DNA of 64,000 nt from Massilia oculi (GCF_003143515.1 NZ_CP029343.1:4898001-4962000); one strand, 5' to 3'. Numbered from the stretch's first letter, positions 36,768-46,404 are shown. Numbers and translations are program-made. The notes: generated by a model from the letters alone, not told the origin.

Positions 36768-37628
36768 TCAATGCACGGTTTGCTGGCCGCCGAACTGCTG
36801 GCCCAGCTGCTGTTGACCGAACTGCTGCTGGCTGTAGGGATCAGCCCCGAGCGGCACGTAGCGCCCCAACTGGCTGGCGACGTTGCCGACCGCGGCGCCC
36901 AGGCCCTGGTTGCCGAGCTGCTCGCCGATGAAGCTGCCGATCGGGCGTGCGTATTGGGTGATGGCATTGCTGAGCCAGCCTTGCGGGGCGATCTGGCCAC
37001 CTTGCTGGGCAACCTGCTGTTGCAGCATCGCTTGCTGCTGCTGGACTTGCTGCAGCGTTTGTTGCAGCTGCTGTTGCAGCACTTGCAGCTGCTGCAGCTG
37101 GACCAGTGGCGACGATGCCTGCTGGCCTTGTTGCTGGCCCTGGGGATCGGCCCCGAACGGCACATAGCGCCCGAAGCTGGAGCCTTCGCTGATGATGTTC
37201 CCCAGGGTGCGATTACCGGTCAGATTGCCGATGAGGGAGCCGGCCGGCTTGCCGATCGTGCTGATCAGGTTGCCGAAGAAGCCGCCTTGCGGAGTCAGCT
37301 GGCCTTGCTGCTGTTGCATCTGCTGCAATTGCTGCAGCTGCTGTAGTTGCTGCAGCTCTTGCAGTTGTTGCGGATCCATTTGTTGCCCGGCCAGGCCGCC
37401 CGACGGATCGGCCGACAGCGGCGAAAAGCGACCCAGGAAGCCGCCGGCCGTTTCGCCGATGCGGCCGCCCAGGCCCGCATTGTTGAACAGGCCGCCGATG
37501 CCGCGACCGATCAGGCCCCCCAATGGCGCGCCGAACATGCCGCCCAGCGATTGCGGCGCAAACTGTTGCGGTCCGAATTGCTGCGGTCCGAATTGCTGTG
37601 GATAGCCTGCTTGTTGATACTCGTTCAT
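36768..37628 (-). CDS. glutamine-rich protein with three glycine-zipper-like repeats
   Basis: A 286-residue protein of unknown function and strange composition. After a PQQFGPQQF-type head come three repeats, at about 26-75, 113-162 and 214-264. Each has a small-residue, zipper-like stretch (LGGLIGRGIGGLF; LISTIGKPAGSLIGNL; ITQYARPIGSFIGEQLG) and ends in GR[FY]xPxxADP. Glutamine-rich coiled-coil-like linkers join them (82-110, 163-213). Start at ATG 37628, with an excellent GGAGGAG site. First gene of the module with the I9-like gene and the subtilase. There is no signal peptide. It could be a substrate of the protease, an assembly-forming structural protein or a membrane-active protein; none is proven. 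Confidence 0.75.
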   Translation of the reverse strand: MNEYQQAGYPQQFGPQQFGPQQFAPQSLGGMFGAPLGGLIGRGIGGLFNNAGLGGRIGETAGGFLGRFSPLSADPSGGLAGQQMDPQQLQELQQLQQLQQLQQMQQQQGQLTPQGGFFGNLISTIGKPAGSLIGNLTGNRTLGNIISEGSSFGRYVPFGADPQGQQQGQQASSPLVQLQQLQVLQQQLQQTLQQVQQQQAMLQQQVAQQGGQIAPQGWLSNAITQYARPIGSFIGEQLGNQGLGAAVGNVASQLGRYVPLGADPYSQQQFGQQQLGQQFGGQQTVH

Positions 37629-37986
37629 GGCAACTCCTCCAGGTAGTCGGCCGTATCGCGGCAGGCAGGAAGCGGGTTGGCGCCTGCCACGATCGGCCGT
37701 GTTCACATTGTTCGCGCCGCAAGGGAATGGCGCGAGGCGAAGGGCAGGAAGGGCTGCCATCGAGGCCGCCTTCCCTGCAGGTAGGCGTTCGACCGGGCGT
37801 CGATGGCGAAGTTTTTGCCTCCAAGTGGCCGATGCGCACTTCCGTTTTGGTCATTGCGATAGCGCAGACGCGCGCCAGAACGCCCCCAGTTTGGTCGCGC
37901 ATTGCACTGTGCTCGAGGAATTTTTGTCGGATGGCGTTAGAATGGCGGCCCCTGCCACCGCCGCCTGACGCGCCTACTGTCCATCC
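37629..37986. other. divergent intergenic region between the Q-rich gene and earP
   Basis: 358 bases with no gene I can support. TAGAAT at 37938-37943, 43 bases before earP, resembles a -10 element but has no good -35 partner. No repeat or hairpin of note. It must hold both divergent promoters. Confidence 0.4.
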
Positions 37987-39162
37987 ATGTTCCAGAACTC
38001 TTCCGCGCCGTCGCTGGCCATCTTTTGCAAGGTCGTCGACAACTATGGTGACATCGGCATCTGCTGGCGCCTGGCGCGCCAGTTGCGCCACGAGCACGGG
38101 GTCGCGGCCACGCTGTGGGTGGACGACCTGGCGAGTTTTCGCCGCATCTGTCCGCAAGTCGATCCGGACGCGGCGGCGCAGGCGGTGCAGGGCGTCGCCG
38201 TACGGCACTGGGGCGGCCAGGACGATGTCTATGCCGTCGGCGACATCCCTGATGTCGTCATCGAGTTCTTCGGCTGCGAGCTGCCGCCGTCCTGGGTCGA
38301 GGCGATGGCGGCGCGCACGCCGCGTCCGGTATGGATCAACTACGAGGGCCTGACGGCCGAGGAGTGGGTCGAGGGCTGCCACCGGCTGCCGTCGATGCAT
38401 CCACGGCTCAAGCTGACCAAGCATTTTTTCTTCCCCGGCTTTAACGCGCGCACCGGCGGCCTGTTGTGCGAAGCCGGCCTGGATGCGCGCCGCCGCGCCT
38501 TCCAGCAGGATCCGGCCCGCGCCGCGGCTTTCCTGGCGCGCTTTGGCGTGACGCCGGAGGAGGCGGCCGGGCGCAAGGTATCGCTGTTCTGCTATCCCGA
38601 GGCGCCGGTGAATGCGCTGTTCGGGGTCTGGCGCGAAGCGGCGCAGCCGACCCTGTGCCTGGTGCCCGAGGGCGTGGCGCGCGACCGGGTCGAGGCCTTT
38701 CTCGGGGGCGCGGCAGTGGCCGGCGCCAGCGCCACCCGTGGCGCGCTGACGCTGAAGGTGCTGCCGTTCGTGCCGCAGGAGGACTACGACCTGCTGCTCT
38801 GGTCCTGCGACCTGAACTTCGTGCGCGGCGAGGATTCCTGGGTGCGCGCACAATGGGCGGGGCGCCCGTTCATCTGGCACATCTATCCGCAGGACGAGCA
38901 GCTGCACCACAAGAAGCTGCGCGCCTTCCTGCAGGCCTATGCACAGGCGCTGCCGGCGCTGGATGCCTTCATGCTCGGCTGGAACGGGGCGCGCGAGATC
39001 GATGACTGGGCGGCCGCCTGGACGGCGCTGGAAGAAGAGTCGCCGCGTATCGCCGAGCAGGCCGACGTCTGGCGCGAACAGGTCACCGCCCATGGCGATT
39101 TGGCGACGAAGCTGCTCGATTTCGTGCGCGAACTGGGGCGGGCACGGGAAAACCGAGTATAA
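37987..39162 (+). CDS. earP: elongation factor P arginine rhamnosyltransferase EarP
   Basis: Transfers rhamnose from dTDP-rhamnose to Arg32 of EF-P, which lets ribosomes pass proline runs. The 391-residue product has the GT-B-like start AIFCKVVDNYGDIGICWRLA, EFFGCELPPSW, WINYEGLTAEEW and the late FVRGEDSWVRAQWAGRPFIW that binds the nucleotide sugar. Start ATG 37987. Its substrate efp is the next gene, 107 bases on, and carries Arg32. Confidence 0.95.
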   Translation: MFQNSSAPSLAIFCKVVDNYGDIGICWRLARQLRHEHGVAATLWVDDLASFRRICPQVDPDAAAQAVQGVAVRHWGGQDDVYAVGDIPDVVIEFFGCELPPSWVEAMAARTPRPVWINYEGLTAEEWVEGCHRLPSMHPRLKLTKHFFFPGFNARTGGLLCEAGLDARRRAFQQDPARAAAFLARFGVTPEEAAGRKVSLFCYPEAPVNALFGVWREAAQPTLCLVPEGVARDRVEAFLGGAAVAGASATRGALTLKVLPFVPQEDYDLLLWSCDLNFVRGEDSWVRAQWAGRPFIWHIYPQDEQLHHKKLRAFLQAYAQALPALDAFMLGWNGAREIDDWAAAWTALEEESPRIAEQADVWREQVTAHGDLATKLLDFVRELGRARENRV

Positions 39163-39269
39163 TGCCCGGTTAGTTTCTAACGGATTCCGACGATCAAACG
39201 CAGGTTCCGAGGCTCTCAGTCACCAGCCCGCGATGATTTAATGCAACTATCTTTTTACGTAAAATATCT

Positions 39270-39845
39270 ATGAAACCCGCAAAAGAAATTCGTGTTGGCA
39301 ACATCATCATGGTGGATGAAAAGCCATTCATCGTGCTGCGTTCCGATGTCAACGGCTCGAGCCGTACTGGCTTCACCTACAAGTGGAAGATGAAGAATCT
39401 TCTGACCAATGCACCGCTGGAAAACGTGTTCCGCGGCGACGACAAGTTCGACGTGGTCGTGCTGGACAAGAAGCCGGTCACCTACTCGTACTTCGCCGAC
39501 CCGCTGTACGTCTTCATGGACGAAGAGTACAACCAGTACGAAATCGAAGAAGAAAACCTGGGCGACGCGCTGCACTACCTGAAAGACGGCATGGAATGCG
39601 AAGCCGTGTTCTATGACGGCAAGGCGATCTCGGTCGAACTGCCGACCATCATCGCTCGCCAGATCGTGTACTCGGAGCCGGCTGTCAAGGGCAACACTTC
39701 GGGCAACGTCCTGAAAGAAGCCAAGCTGGAGAACGCGATCGAAGCCCACCAGCACACCATCATGGTGCCGCTGTTCGTCAGCCAGGACGACACGATCGAG
39801 ATCGACACCCGTACCAACGAATACAAGAAAGTGGTGCGTAACTAA
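39270..39845 (+). CDS. efp: elongation factor P (Arg32 type)
   Basis: Three-domain translation factor of 191 residues beginning [20 protein letters not shown]. The tip residue is Arg32 in [13 protein letters not shown], so it belongs to the arginine-rhamnosylated group and not the lysine type; this matches earP just upstream. The C-terminus [16 protein letters not shown] is typical. Confidence 0.97.
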   Translation: MKPAKEIRVGNIIMVDEKPFIVLRSDVNGSSRTGFTYKWKMKNLLTNAPLENVFRGDDKFDVVVLDKKPVTYSYFADPLYVFMDEEYNQYEIEEENLGDALHYLKDGMECEAVFYDGKAISVELPTIIARQIVYSEPAVKGNTSGNVLKEAKLENAIEAHQHTIMVPLFVSQDDTIEIDTRTNEYKKVVRN

Positions 39846-39935
39846 GCACTGGCTATCCAGCACAGGGCAGGCATGCCGTTCGGTGAAAGTCCTGCTTGAG
39901 GACGAGAATGGTGTGATGCCGAGGCAGGATCTGCA

Positions 39936-39967
39936 TGGCCCGGTCGAGTTGTCGACCGGGCCATTTT
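39936..39967 (+). terminator. intrinsic terminator of efp
   Basis: TGGCCCGGTCGA-GTTG-TCGACCGGGCCA, a perfect 12-base stem with a 4-base loop, followed by TTTTCATT. It lies 90 bases after the efp stop. Bases 39968-40133 behind it hold no recognisable gene. Confidence 0.85.
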
Positions 39968-40133
39968 CATTCAACGGTGCCCGCAGGCGCCGCGCTGTCG
40001 CCCGCAGCGCCAGGTCCGCATGTCGTTCGCAAGCCGCCGTGCCTGTCGTGCAGCCGCACGAGAGACGCGCGTGCGTCGATGCCCCCGCGTTGCCGGCCAT
40101 GCGCAGGATCTGCCGACGCGCCGGCCGGCGCCA

Positions 40134-40271
40134 TCAGCGGTACGCGGCCGGCACCCACCGATACGTCGAAGAACGGCTGCCGCCCACGCGTCCCAAGCCG
40201 GGAAACGGCAGGTGCGCGCCGGCGACCCAGACGCCGCGCGCGCTGGCGTACGCCAGCGGCGCATGCCGGGT
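40134..40271 (-). pseudogene. C-terminal fragment of a metallo-beta-lactamase-fold hydrolase
   Basis: On the minus strand a short frame reads LAYASARGVWVAGAHLPFPG, then LGRVGGSRSSTYRWVPAAYR and TGA. This is the C-terminal signature of an MBL-fold hydrolase group (typically AGAHLPFPGLG...YRWVPV.Y). No MBL core with HxHxDH is present upstream, because the HD-GYP gene ends at 40313. A remnant left by a deletion is the best reading; identification is by eye. Confidence 0.5.
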
Positions 40272-40312
40272 GTCGACGGCCTGCTGCCGGTGTGTGGCTC
40301 TGCGCCGACCGG

Positions 40313-41578
40313 TCAGCACATCAACGCCAGCAGGTGCTCGACACCCTTGATCGACGTGCGCGCCGGCCCCAGTTGCAGCGCGAGGTCGCGCCCGATGTCG
40401 CGCACGCGCCAGCCGATTTCGCGCAGCGCCAACTCGCCCTCGAAGATCTCGGCGGGGCCGGGCGGCGCACCTTCGGTGACCGCGATGCGCATGTCCAGGC
40501 CGGTGGCCATGAAGGCGCGCTGCACGAGCGCCAGCCGCTCCCGCGTGCGCAGCAGCAGGTCGAGGTGCTTGGGCGCGACCTGGCCGCCGCGCGCGATCTC
40601 GGCGGCCAGGTCGGTCGCCTCGCTCATCCGTTCGGACAGGCGCACGATCTCGTCGTCGGGGATTCTCGACGCATCCAGCCCGAAATCATCGCCGCCGAAC
40701 TTGCGGCTGGCCTGCGACATCAGGGCCGAGATGGTGCGCGGATGTTCGCCGCTGACGACCTTCAACGCCATGTCGGCGCGCTGCAGTGGGTTCGGCTCAT
40801 GCAGCAGGCCGGCAATCAGTTCGGCGCCCGCGACCAGCTGGCCGGCGGTGCTGCTTTGTCCGACCACCATGGCGCGTGGATAGCCGGTGCCGTTCAGGCG
40901 CTCATGATGCTCCGCGACCGCGATCGCGACGGCCGGCGGACAATGGCCCAGATCCTGGATCAGCAAGCGGCCGATCTGGGGATGGACGATCACGTGCGCC
41001 CACTCCTCCGGGGCCAGCACGTGCGTGGCGCGTAGCAGCCTGGGGTCGATGTACAGCTCGCCGATATCGTGCAGGACGCCGGCCATGGCGCTGGTGCGCC
41101 GCAGGTCGGGCCCGAGGCCGGCATGCGCGGCGAAGGCCAGCGCCAGCGTCGCCACCTCGGCCACATGGCGCAAGCCGGCGGGGTCGTTGCGGTCGATCAT
41201 GGTCAGCATCATGGCCAGCGGCGGGGAAAACTCGAGCGCATCGAGTTCGCGCCGCAGGGTCTCGCCGGTGATGCCCGACAGGGAGAGGATGGTGCCCAGC
41301 GCGGCCGATTCCTCGACCGCGCGCGTGGCGCAGCCGACCAGCGAGCGCGCGTCGACGGCGCCATCGACGGCGATGCAGGATTCGATCGGTTTGCGCAGGC
41401 GGTGGACGATCAACCGTTCCTGCAAGCGGCGCGATACCTGTGCGCCTTTTGCCAGCAACTTGTTACCGTGAGTATCGTAGATGTCCTCGGTCGCGGTGAC
41501 GCCGACCTCTTCGGAAAGCGCCAGCACCTTGTCGAGGTAATGTTCGTTGACGACGGCGCCGTGTGGGTGATTGGTCAT
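40313..41578 (-). CDS. HD-GYP domain protein (probable c-di-GMP phosphodiesterase)
   Basis: A 421-residue soluble protein. The HD-GYP domain (about 125-300) has His138, the HD pair His170-Asp171 in VLHDIGELYIDP, HPQIGRLL, and HHERLNGTGYP at 224-234. The metal-binding set looks complete. A helical C-terminal part (300-421) is not recognised. No membrane segment or receiver is seen. It is one of several c-di-GMP proteins here (YcgR, the GGDEF-EAL protein). Confidence 0.88.
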   Translation of the reverse strand: MTNHPHGAVVNEHYLDKVLALSEEVGVTATEDIYDTHGNKLLAKGAQVSRRLQERLIVHRLRKPIESCIAVDGAVDARSLVGCATRAVEESAALGTILSLSGITGETLRRELDALEFSPPLAMMLTMIDRNDPAGLRHVAEVATLALAFAAHAGLGPDLRRTSAMAGVLHDIGELYIDPRLLRATHVLAPEEWAHVIVHPQIGRLLIQDLGHCPPAVAIAVAEHHERLNGTGYPRAMVVGQSSTAGQLVAGAELIAGLLHEPNPLQRADMALKVVSGEHPRTISALMSQASRKFGGDDFGLDASRIPDDEIVRLSERMSEATDLAAEIARGGQVAPKHLDLLLRTRERLALVQRAFMATGLDMRIAVTEGAPPGPAEIFEGELALREIGWRVRDIGRDLALQLGPARTSIKGVEHLLALMC

Positions 41579-42181
41579 GACGTGTTGGTTGAAAGACCGC
41601 GAGCGATCGATGGAATTCAGCTAATTGCATTGAAGCAATTAGCCCGAAAGCAATCATATAACATTCGCCAGAAAGATGCTGCACAGAAAGATATAGTGTA
41701 TTTTCGACACGTTCCGTGACGGAGGTGCTTGGTCGGGGGCGGCCGTGCCACATGCGCTGGATGGCGCCAGCGGCGTGCCGGTCAGCGCATTGAAGCTGCG
41801 CCGGTATGCGAGGCAGCGCCAACGCTGCAAGCCGCTCGCCGCGACGCATCGGTGTACCAGAGACATCGATGGTGCGGACAGGAAGGAGCGGGACGCTAGT
41901 CGCGGGTTTGGTGTCCGATAGTGCGTAAGCGGGTAAAACGGAGCATGATAGAAGTGCTCATCTATGTTGCGAAAACCAAGCACAGCAGATGAGGATGTGA
42001 ACGTGGACGGGATACTTGTTCCGGGACACGGGTTCAGTAGTGAGTTACATCTCCGTCAGCGCAGCGAACACTTCTTCGAAGACCGAGCCTTGTATCACCG
42101 CCACCCGATGAGTGACCTCGACAGTGGACGAGACCGGCCCGAACGGAGGAGGTGCACCTGATATACGCGGACAGCGCCCCC
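41579..42181. other. gene-poor region with transposase scrap
   Basis: About 600 bases without an intact gene between the HD-GYP gene and the ilvD terminator. It is AT-richer near 41640-41700. Apart from the IS1595-type fragment at 41759-41863 I see only short, non-coding-like frames. Confidence 0.5.
41759..41863 (-). mobile_element. remnant of an IS1595-family transposase
   Basis: A minus-strand stretch of 35 codons reads SLVHRCVAASGLQRWRCLAY, then RRSFNALTGTPLAPS. IS1595-type transposases have a zinc ribbon followed by ...GLQRYRC..C.RTFNALTGTPLA. Here the second cysteine pair is lost and the frame opens into unrelated sequence on both sides. No terminal inverted repeats or target duplication could be seen, so this is an old scrap. 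Confidence 0.6.
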
Positions 42182-42211
42182 AAAAAAAGCCGTTCAGTCA
42201 GACTGAACGGC
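42182..42211 (-). terminator. intrinsic terminator of ilvD
   Basis: On the minus strand GCCGTTCAGT-CTG-ACTGAACGGC, a perfect 10-base stem, is followed by TTTTTTT. It lies 35 bases past the ilvD stop. Confidence 0.88.
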
Positions 42212-42246
42212 AATGCCGCCTTCGTGCATGTTCCAGGGATGTTTAA

Positions 42247-44109
42247 TTAGCGCCGCAGTTGGGACAAGTCGCGCACCGCGCCACGGTCGGCCGAGGTGGT
42301 CAGCGCCGCATACGCCTGCAGCGCCTGCGACACATGGCGCTTGCGGTCGACCGGCTGCCACGCGTCATGCCCGCGCGCCTCCATCGTCGCGCGGCGGTGC
42401 GCCAGTTCCTCGGCCGTCACGCGCAGGTCGATGGTGCGCGCCGGAATGTCGATGTCGATCAGGTCGCCTTCTTCCACCAGCCCGATGGCGCCGCCTTCCG
42501 CTGCCTCCGGCGAGGCGTGGCCGATCACCAGGCCCGACGATCCGCCCGAGAAGCGGCCGTCGGTGAACAGCGCGCAGGCCTTGCCCAGGCCCTTCGACTT
42601 GATGTACGAGGTCGGGTACAGCATCTCCTGCATGCCCGGCCCGCCTTTCGGGCCTTCGTAGCGGATGATGACCACGTCGCCCGCATGCACGGTGTCACCG
42701 AGGATCGCCTCGACCGCCGCGTCCTGGCTCTCGAACACGCGCGCCCTGCCCGAGAACTTCAGGATGCTTTCGTCGACGCCGGCGGTCTTGACGATGCAGC
42801 CCTTCTCGGCGATGTTCCCGTACAGGACCGCCAGGCCGCCATCCTGCGAATAGGCGTGCGCGCGGTCGCGGATGCAGCCGCTGGTGCGGTCCAGGTCGTT
42901 CTGTTCGTAGCGTTCCGATTGCGAGAACGCCACCTGGGTCGGCACGCCGCCCGGCGCCGCGCGGAACCAGCGGTGCACTTCGGGGTCGTCGCTCCGCTTG
43001 ATGTCGTATTTCTCGATCGCCGCGCCGATGCTGGGACTGTGCACGGTCGGCAGCGAGGTGTCGAGCAGGCCGGCGCGCGCCAGCTCGCCCAGGATCGCGG
43101 TGATGCCGCCGGCGCGGTGCACGTCCTCGATGTGGAATTTATCGGTCATCGGCGCGACTTTGCACAGGCAGGGCACCTCGCGCGAGATGCGGTCGATGTC
43201 GGCCATCGTGAACTCGACCTGCGCCTCGTGCGCGGCGGCCAGCAGGTGCAGCACGGTATTGGTCGAGCCGCCCATCGAGACGTCGAGCGCCATCGCGTTC
43301 TCGAACGCCGCCTTGGTGGCGATCGAGCGCGGCAGCACGGAATAATCGTCGCCCTCGTAGTGCCGTTTCGCCAGCTCGACCACTAGGCGGCCGGCGCGCA
43401 GGAACAGTTCCTTGCGGTCGGCGTGGGTGGCGACGATGGTGCCGTTGCCCGGCAAGGACAGGCCGAGCGCCTCGGTCAGGCAGTTCATCGAGTTGGCGGT
43501 GAACATGCCGGAACACGAGCCGCAGGTCGGACAGGCCGAGCGTTCCACTTCCGCGACGTCGGCGTCGGAGACACTGGCGTCGCCGGCCTTGATCATGGCG
43601 TCGATCAGGTCGAGCTTGATCACCTTGCGCTCGTTGTTGACGACCTTGACCACCTTGCCGGCCTCCATCGGGCCGCCCGAAACAAACACGGTCGGGATGT
43701 TCAGGCGCATCGCGGCCATCAGCATGCCGGGCGTGATCTTGTCGCAGTTCGAGATGCACACCATGGCGTCGGCGCAGTGGGCATTGACCATGTACTCGAC
43801 CGAGTCGGCGATCAGGTCGCGCGAGGGCAGCGAATACAGCATGCCGCCATGGCCCATGGCGATGCCGTCGTCGACCGCGATGGTGTTGAATTCCTTGGCC
43901 ACGCCGCCGGCCGCCTCGATCTCGCGCGCGACCAGCTGGCCCAGGTCCTTCAGGTGCACGTGGCCGGGCACGAACTGGGTGAAGGAATTGACGACGGCAA
44001 TGATCGGCTTGTCGAAGTCGCCGTCCTTCATGCCGGTGGCGCGCCACAGTGCGCGGGCTCCGGCCATATTGCGGCCCTGGGTGGTGGTGTGCGAACGGTA
44101 TGTCGGCAT
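42247..44109 (-). CDS. ilvD: dihydroxy-acid dehydratase
   Basis: Dehydrates dihydroxy acids in isoleucine and valine synthesis, with an Fe-S cluster. From ATG 44109 (GCAGGAGC site) the product is 620 residues. It has [13 protein letters not shown], the cluster cysteines in [12 protein letters not shown] and [19 protein letters not shown], and [17 protein letters not shown] near the end. A longer open frame reaches 44145 but adds only unlikely residues. Divergent from the amidase gene. Confidence 0.97.
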   Translation of the reverse strand: MPTYRSHTTTQGRNMAGARALWRATGMKDGDFDKPIIAVVNSFTQFVPGHVHLKDLGQLVAREIEAAGGVAKEFNTIAVDDGIAMGHGGMLYSLPSRDLIADSVEYMVNAHCADAMVCISNCDKITPGMLMAAMRLNIPTVFVSGGPMEAGKVVKVVNNERKVIKLDLIDAMIKAGDASVSDADVAEVERSACPTCGSCSGMFTANSMNCLTEALGLSLPGNGTIVATHADRKELFLRAGRLVVELAKRHYEGDDYSVLPRSIATKAAFENAMALDVSMGGSTNTVLHLLAAAHEAQVEFTMADIDRISREVPCLCKVAPMTDKFHIEDVHRAGGITAILGELARAGLLDTSLPTVHSPSIGAAIEKYDIKRSDDPEVHRWFRAAPGGVPTQVAFSQSERYEQNDLDRTSGCIRDRAHAYSQDGGLAVLYGNIAEKGCIVKTAGVDESILKFSGRARVFESQDAAVEAILGDTVHAGDVVIIRYEGPKGGPGMQEMLYPTSYIKSKGLGKACALFTDGRFSGGSSGLVIGHASPEAAEGGAIGLVEEGDLIDIDIPARTIDLRVTAEELAHRRATMEARGHDAWQPVDRKRHVSQALQAYAALTTSADRGAVRDLSQLRR

Positions 44110-44295
44110 GGATGCTCCTGCATAAGCGAAAAACAATGATGGCATCAGGGTGAAGGCTGGAGCTGGATTTGTCCAATATATGATGGTGCCGCCTGTAAGT
44201 GGTTCCGCGTATCACACAAGTGGAGTGGCGGAGGCTGTCGTGTTGCTGTGCTTGTGCTGCTATGCTATTGCTTTGTAACACGTGGAGTGGTGGGC

Positions 44296-45897
44296 ATGGA
44301 GCGCAGGGATTTTGTACGACTGGGTTTGGCGGCCGGCGCGGCCGCGGGGACATCTGGCCTGGCACTGGCCGCGACCGCGCAGAAGCCGTCGTCCGCAAGG
44401 TTCAAGCCCGACCCGATGCTCGAAGCCGGCGTTCAGCTCCAGCAGCAGGCCATGCGCGCCGGCAAGCTGACGGCGCAGGCACTCGCCGCCCGTTACCTGG
44501 CCCGCATCGAGGCCGTCGACCGCGCCGGCCCACGCCTGCGTTCGGTCATCGAGCTGAACCCCGACGCCCTCGAGATCGCCCGCGAACGCGACCGCGAGCG
44601 CAAGGCCGGCAAGCTGCGCGGCCCGCTGCACGGCATCCCGGTGCTATTGAAGGACAATATCGCCACCGGCGACAAGATGTGCACCACCGCCGGCTCGCTG
44701 GCGCTGGACGGCGTGCGCGCCGCGCGCGACGCCCACCTGGTCGCGCGGCTGCGCAGCGCCGGCGCGGTCATCCTCGGCAAGACCAATCTGTCGGAATGGG
44801 CAAACATGCGCTCGGTGCGCTCGACCAGCGGCTGGAGCGCGCGCGGAGGCCAGACCCGCAACCCGTATGCGCTCGACCGCAACACCAGCGGTTCGAGTTC
44901 CGGTTCGGCGGCGGCCATGGCGGCCAGCCTGGCCACGCTGGCGGTGGGCACCGAGACCGACGGCTCGATCGTCTCACCCAGCTCCAGCTGCGGCATCGTC
45001 GGCATCAAGCCGACCCTGGGCCTGGTCAGCCGCGCCGGCATCATCCCGATCGCGCATTCGCAGGACACGGCCGGCCCGATGACGCGCAGCGTGGCCGACG
45101 CCGCCTTCCTGCTGGGCGCGCTGGCCGGTCCCGATCCGCAAGACGGCGCGACCGCCAAGGCCCCGCGCATCAACTATGCCAGCTTCCTGCGCAAGGACGG
45201 CCTGCGCGGCAAGCGCCTGGGCGTGGCGCGCGACTTCTTCGGCGCCAATGACGGGGTGAATGCCCTGATCGAAAAAGAGCTGAGCCTGCTGAGGGAGCAG
45301 GGCGCGATCCTGGAAGACGTCACGATCCCCAACAGCGACAAGTACGGCGAGACCGAGCTGACGGTGCTGCTGCATGAATTCCGGCCCGACCTCGAGGCCT
45401 GGCTGGCGGCCTATGCGCCGCACGCGCCGGTCAAGACCATGGCCGACATCATCGACTTCAACGTGCGCAACGCGAAGCGTGAGATGCCGTACTTCGGCCA
45501 GGAACACCTGATCGCGGCCCAGTCGAAGGGCGGCCTGCAGGCGCGCGACTACGTGAAGGCGCTGGCCAATAACCGGCGCTATGCGCGCGACAAGGGACTG
45601 GAGCAGGTGCTGCGCGACCGCAAGCTCGACGCCCTGGTGGCGCCGACCGGCGGGCCGGCCTGGCTCACCGACTACATCAACGGCGACCATTACGGCAGCA
45701 GCTTTTCGTCGCCGGCGGCGGTGGCCGGCTATCCGCACGTCACGGTGCCGGCCGGCCTGCTGCACGGGCTGCCGGTCGGCCTTTCCTTCGTCGGCAAGGC
45801 ATGGAGCGAGCCGGCGTTGATCGCCATGGCCTATGCCTATGAGCAGGCTGGCCGGCGGCGCAGGGCGCCGACCTATGTGGCGCACATCAGGGTCTAG
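44296..45897 (+). CDS. Tat-exported amidase (amidase signature family)
   Basis: From ATG 44296 the 533-residue product begins with a twin-arginine signal, ERRDFVRLGLAAGAAAG, and so is exported folded. The Ser-cisSer-Lys triad is visible: Lys119 in PVLLKDNIATGD, the GSSSGSAAA loop near 199-207, and the nucleophile Ser224 in TETDGSIVSPSS. The C-terminal AVAGYPHVTVPAG is typical. The open frame begins at 44248, but the Tat motif and a GGAG-like site support 44296. Substrate unknown; amide or peptide-amide hydrolysis in the periplasm is the family activity. Confidence 0.88.
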   Translation: MERRDFVRLGLAAGAAAGTSGLALAATAQKPSSARFKPDPMLEAGVQLQQQAMRAGKLTAQALAARYLARIEAVDRAGPRLRSVIELNPDALEIARERDRERKAGKLRGPLHGIPVLLKDNIATGDKMCTTAGSLALDGVRAARDAHLVARLRSAGAVILGKTNLSEWANMRSVRSTSGWSARGGQTRNPYALDRNTSGSSSGSAAAMAASLATLAVGTETDGSIVSPSSSCGIVGIKPTLGLVSRAGIIPIAHSQDTAGPMTRSVADAAFLLGALAGPDPQDGATAKAPRINYASFLRKDGLRGKRLGVARDFFGANDGVNALIEKELSLLREQGAILEDVTIPNSDKYGETELTVLLHEFRPDLEAWLAAYAPHAPVKTMADIIDFNVRNAKREMPYFGQEHLIAAQSKGGLQARDYVKALANNRRYARDKGLEQVLRDRKLDALVAPTGGPAWLTDYINGDHYGSSFSSPAAVAGYPHVTVPAGLLHGLPVGLSFVGKAWSEPALIAMAYAYEQAGRRRRAPTYVAHIRV

Positions 45898-45900
45898 CGG

Positions 45901-46404
45901 CTAGCGTTGCACTGCCTGTTTTGCCTGCGTGAAAACGGGTCCCCATTGCGGGTGTCCATGCTCGCCCGGACCGAGATCGAAGGATGGATCGAGCTTGAAC
46001 GCGCGGTCGAAAGTCTGGCGGCACAGCGCCTGGCGGCCCGTCACGCAATAGCTGAAGGCGGTGTACTTGAGGGCGGTCAGGCGGTCGCGCTGGCCGGCGC
46101 CGTTCATGTCGCTGCCGTTCAGGCGCCGGATCGCGCCGTCGTAGTCGCCCTTGTCGTAGAGCGCGATGCCTTCGCGCAGTGCAGTGCGACCGTCCGCGTC
46201 GTCGCGTTTCGACGCCGGCGCGGCGGGACGGCTCGCCTGCGGCGCGCGCTGGGCGCGCTGGGTGCGTGGCTGGGCGCCGTCGGCGCGCGGATGCGGGCGC
46301 GCCTTTTCCTGTCCACCGAACATGGGGCCGAATTGGGCGCAACCCGTCAGGGTCAGCGCCAGCGCGGCCAGTGTGGCCGCGCGGCTCATGGTAACGATAC
46401 TCAA
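45901..46404 (-). CDS. TssQ family T6SS-associated lipoprotein
   Basis: A 167-residue lipoprotein with lipobox LTLTGC (Cys22). After a Pro/Ala/Arg-rich linker (about 30-68) comes a TPR-like domain: LREGIALYDKGDYDGAIRRL, LTALKYTAFSYCVTGRQALC, then FDLGPGEHGHPQWGPVF. This is the TssQ-type domain found beside betaproteobacterial type VI secretion genes. Its ATG overlaps the stop of the pseudokinase gene by 4 bases. No core T6SS gene is in the window, so this is a detached accessory pair. Confidence 0.75.
   Translation of the reverse strand: MSIVTMSRAATLAALALTLTGCAQFGPMFGGQEKARPHPRADGAQPRTQRAQRAPQASRPAAPASKRDDADGRTALREGIALYDKGDYDGAIRRLNGSDMNGAGQRDRLTALKYTAFSYCVTGRQALCRQTFDRAFKLDPSFDLGPGEHGHPQWGPVFTQAKQAVQR

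Noticed and set aside
36768..37628. DNA repeats in the Q-rich gene as a CRISPR or minisatellite
   Set aside because: Periodicity comes from CAG/CTG-rich glutamine and leucine codons and from diverged protein repeats, within one intact reading frame with a strong ribosome site.
39935..41035. 366-residue plus-strand open frame opposite the HD-GYP gene
   Set aside because: Arg/Ala/Pro-rich shadow that begins inside the efp terminator; the HD-GYP gene on the other strand has clear motifs.
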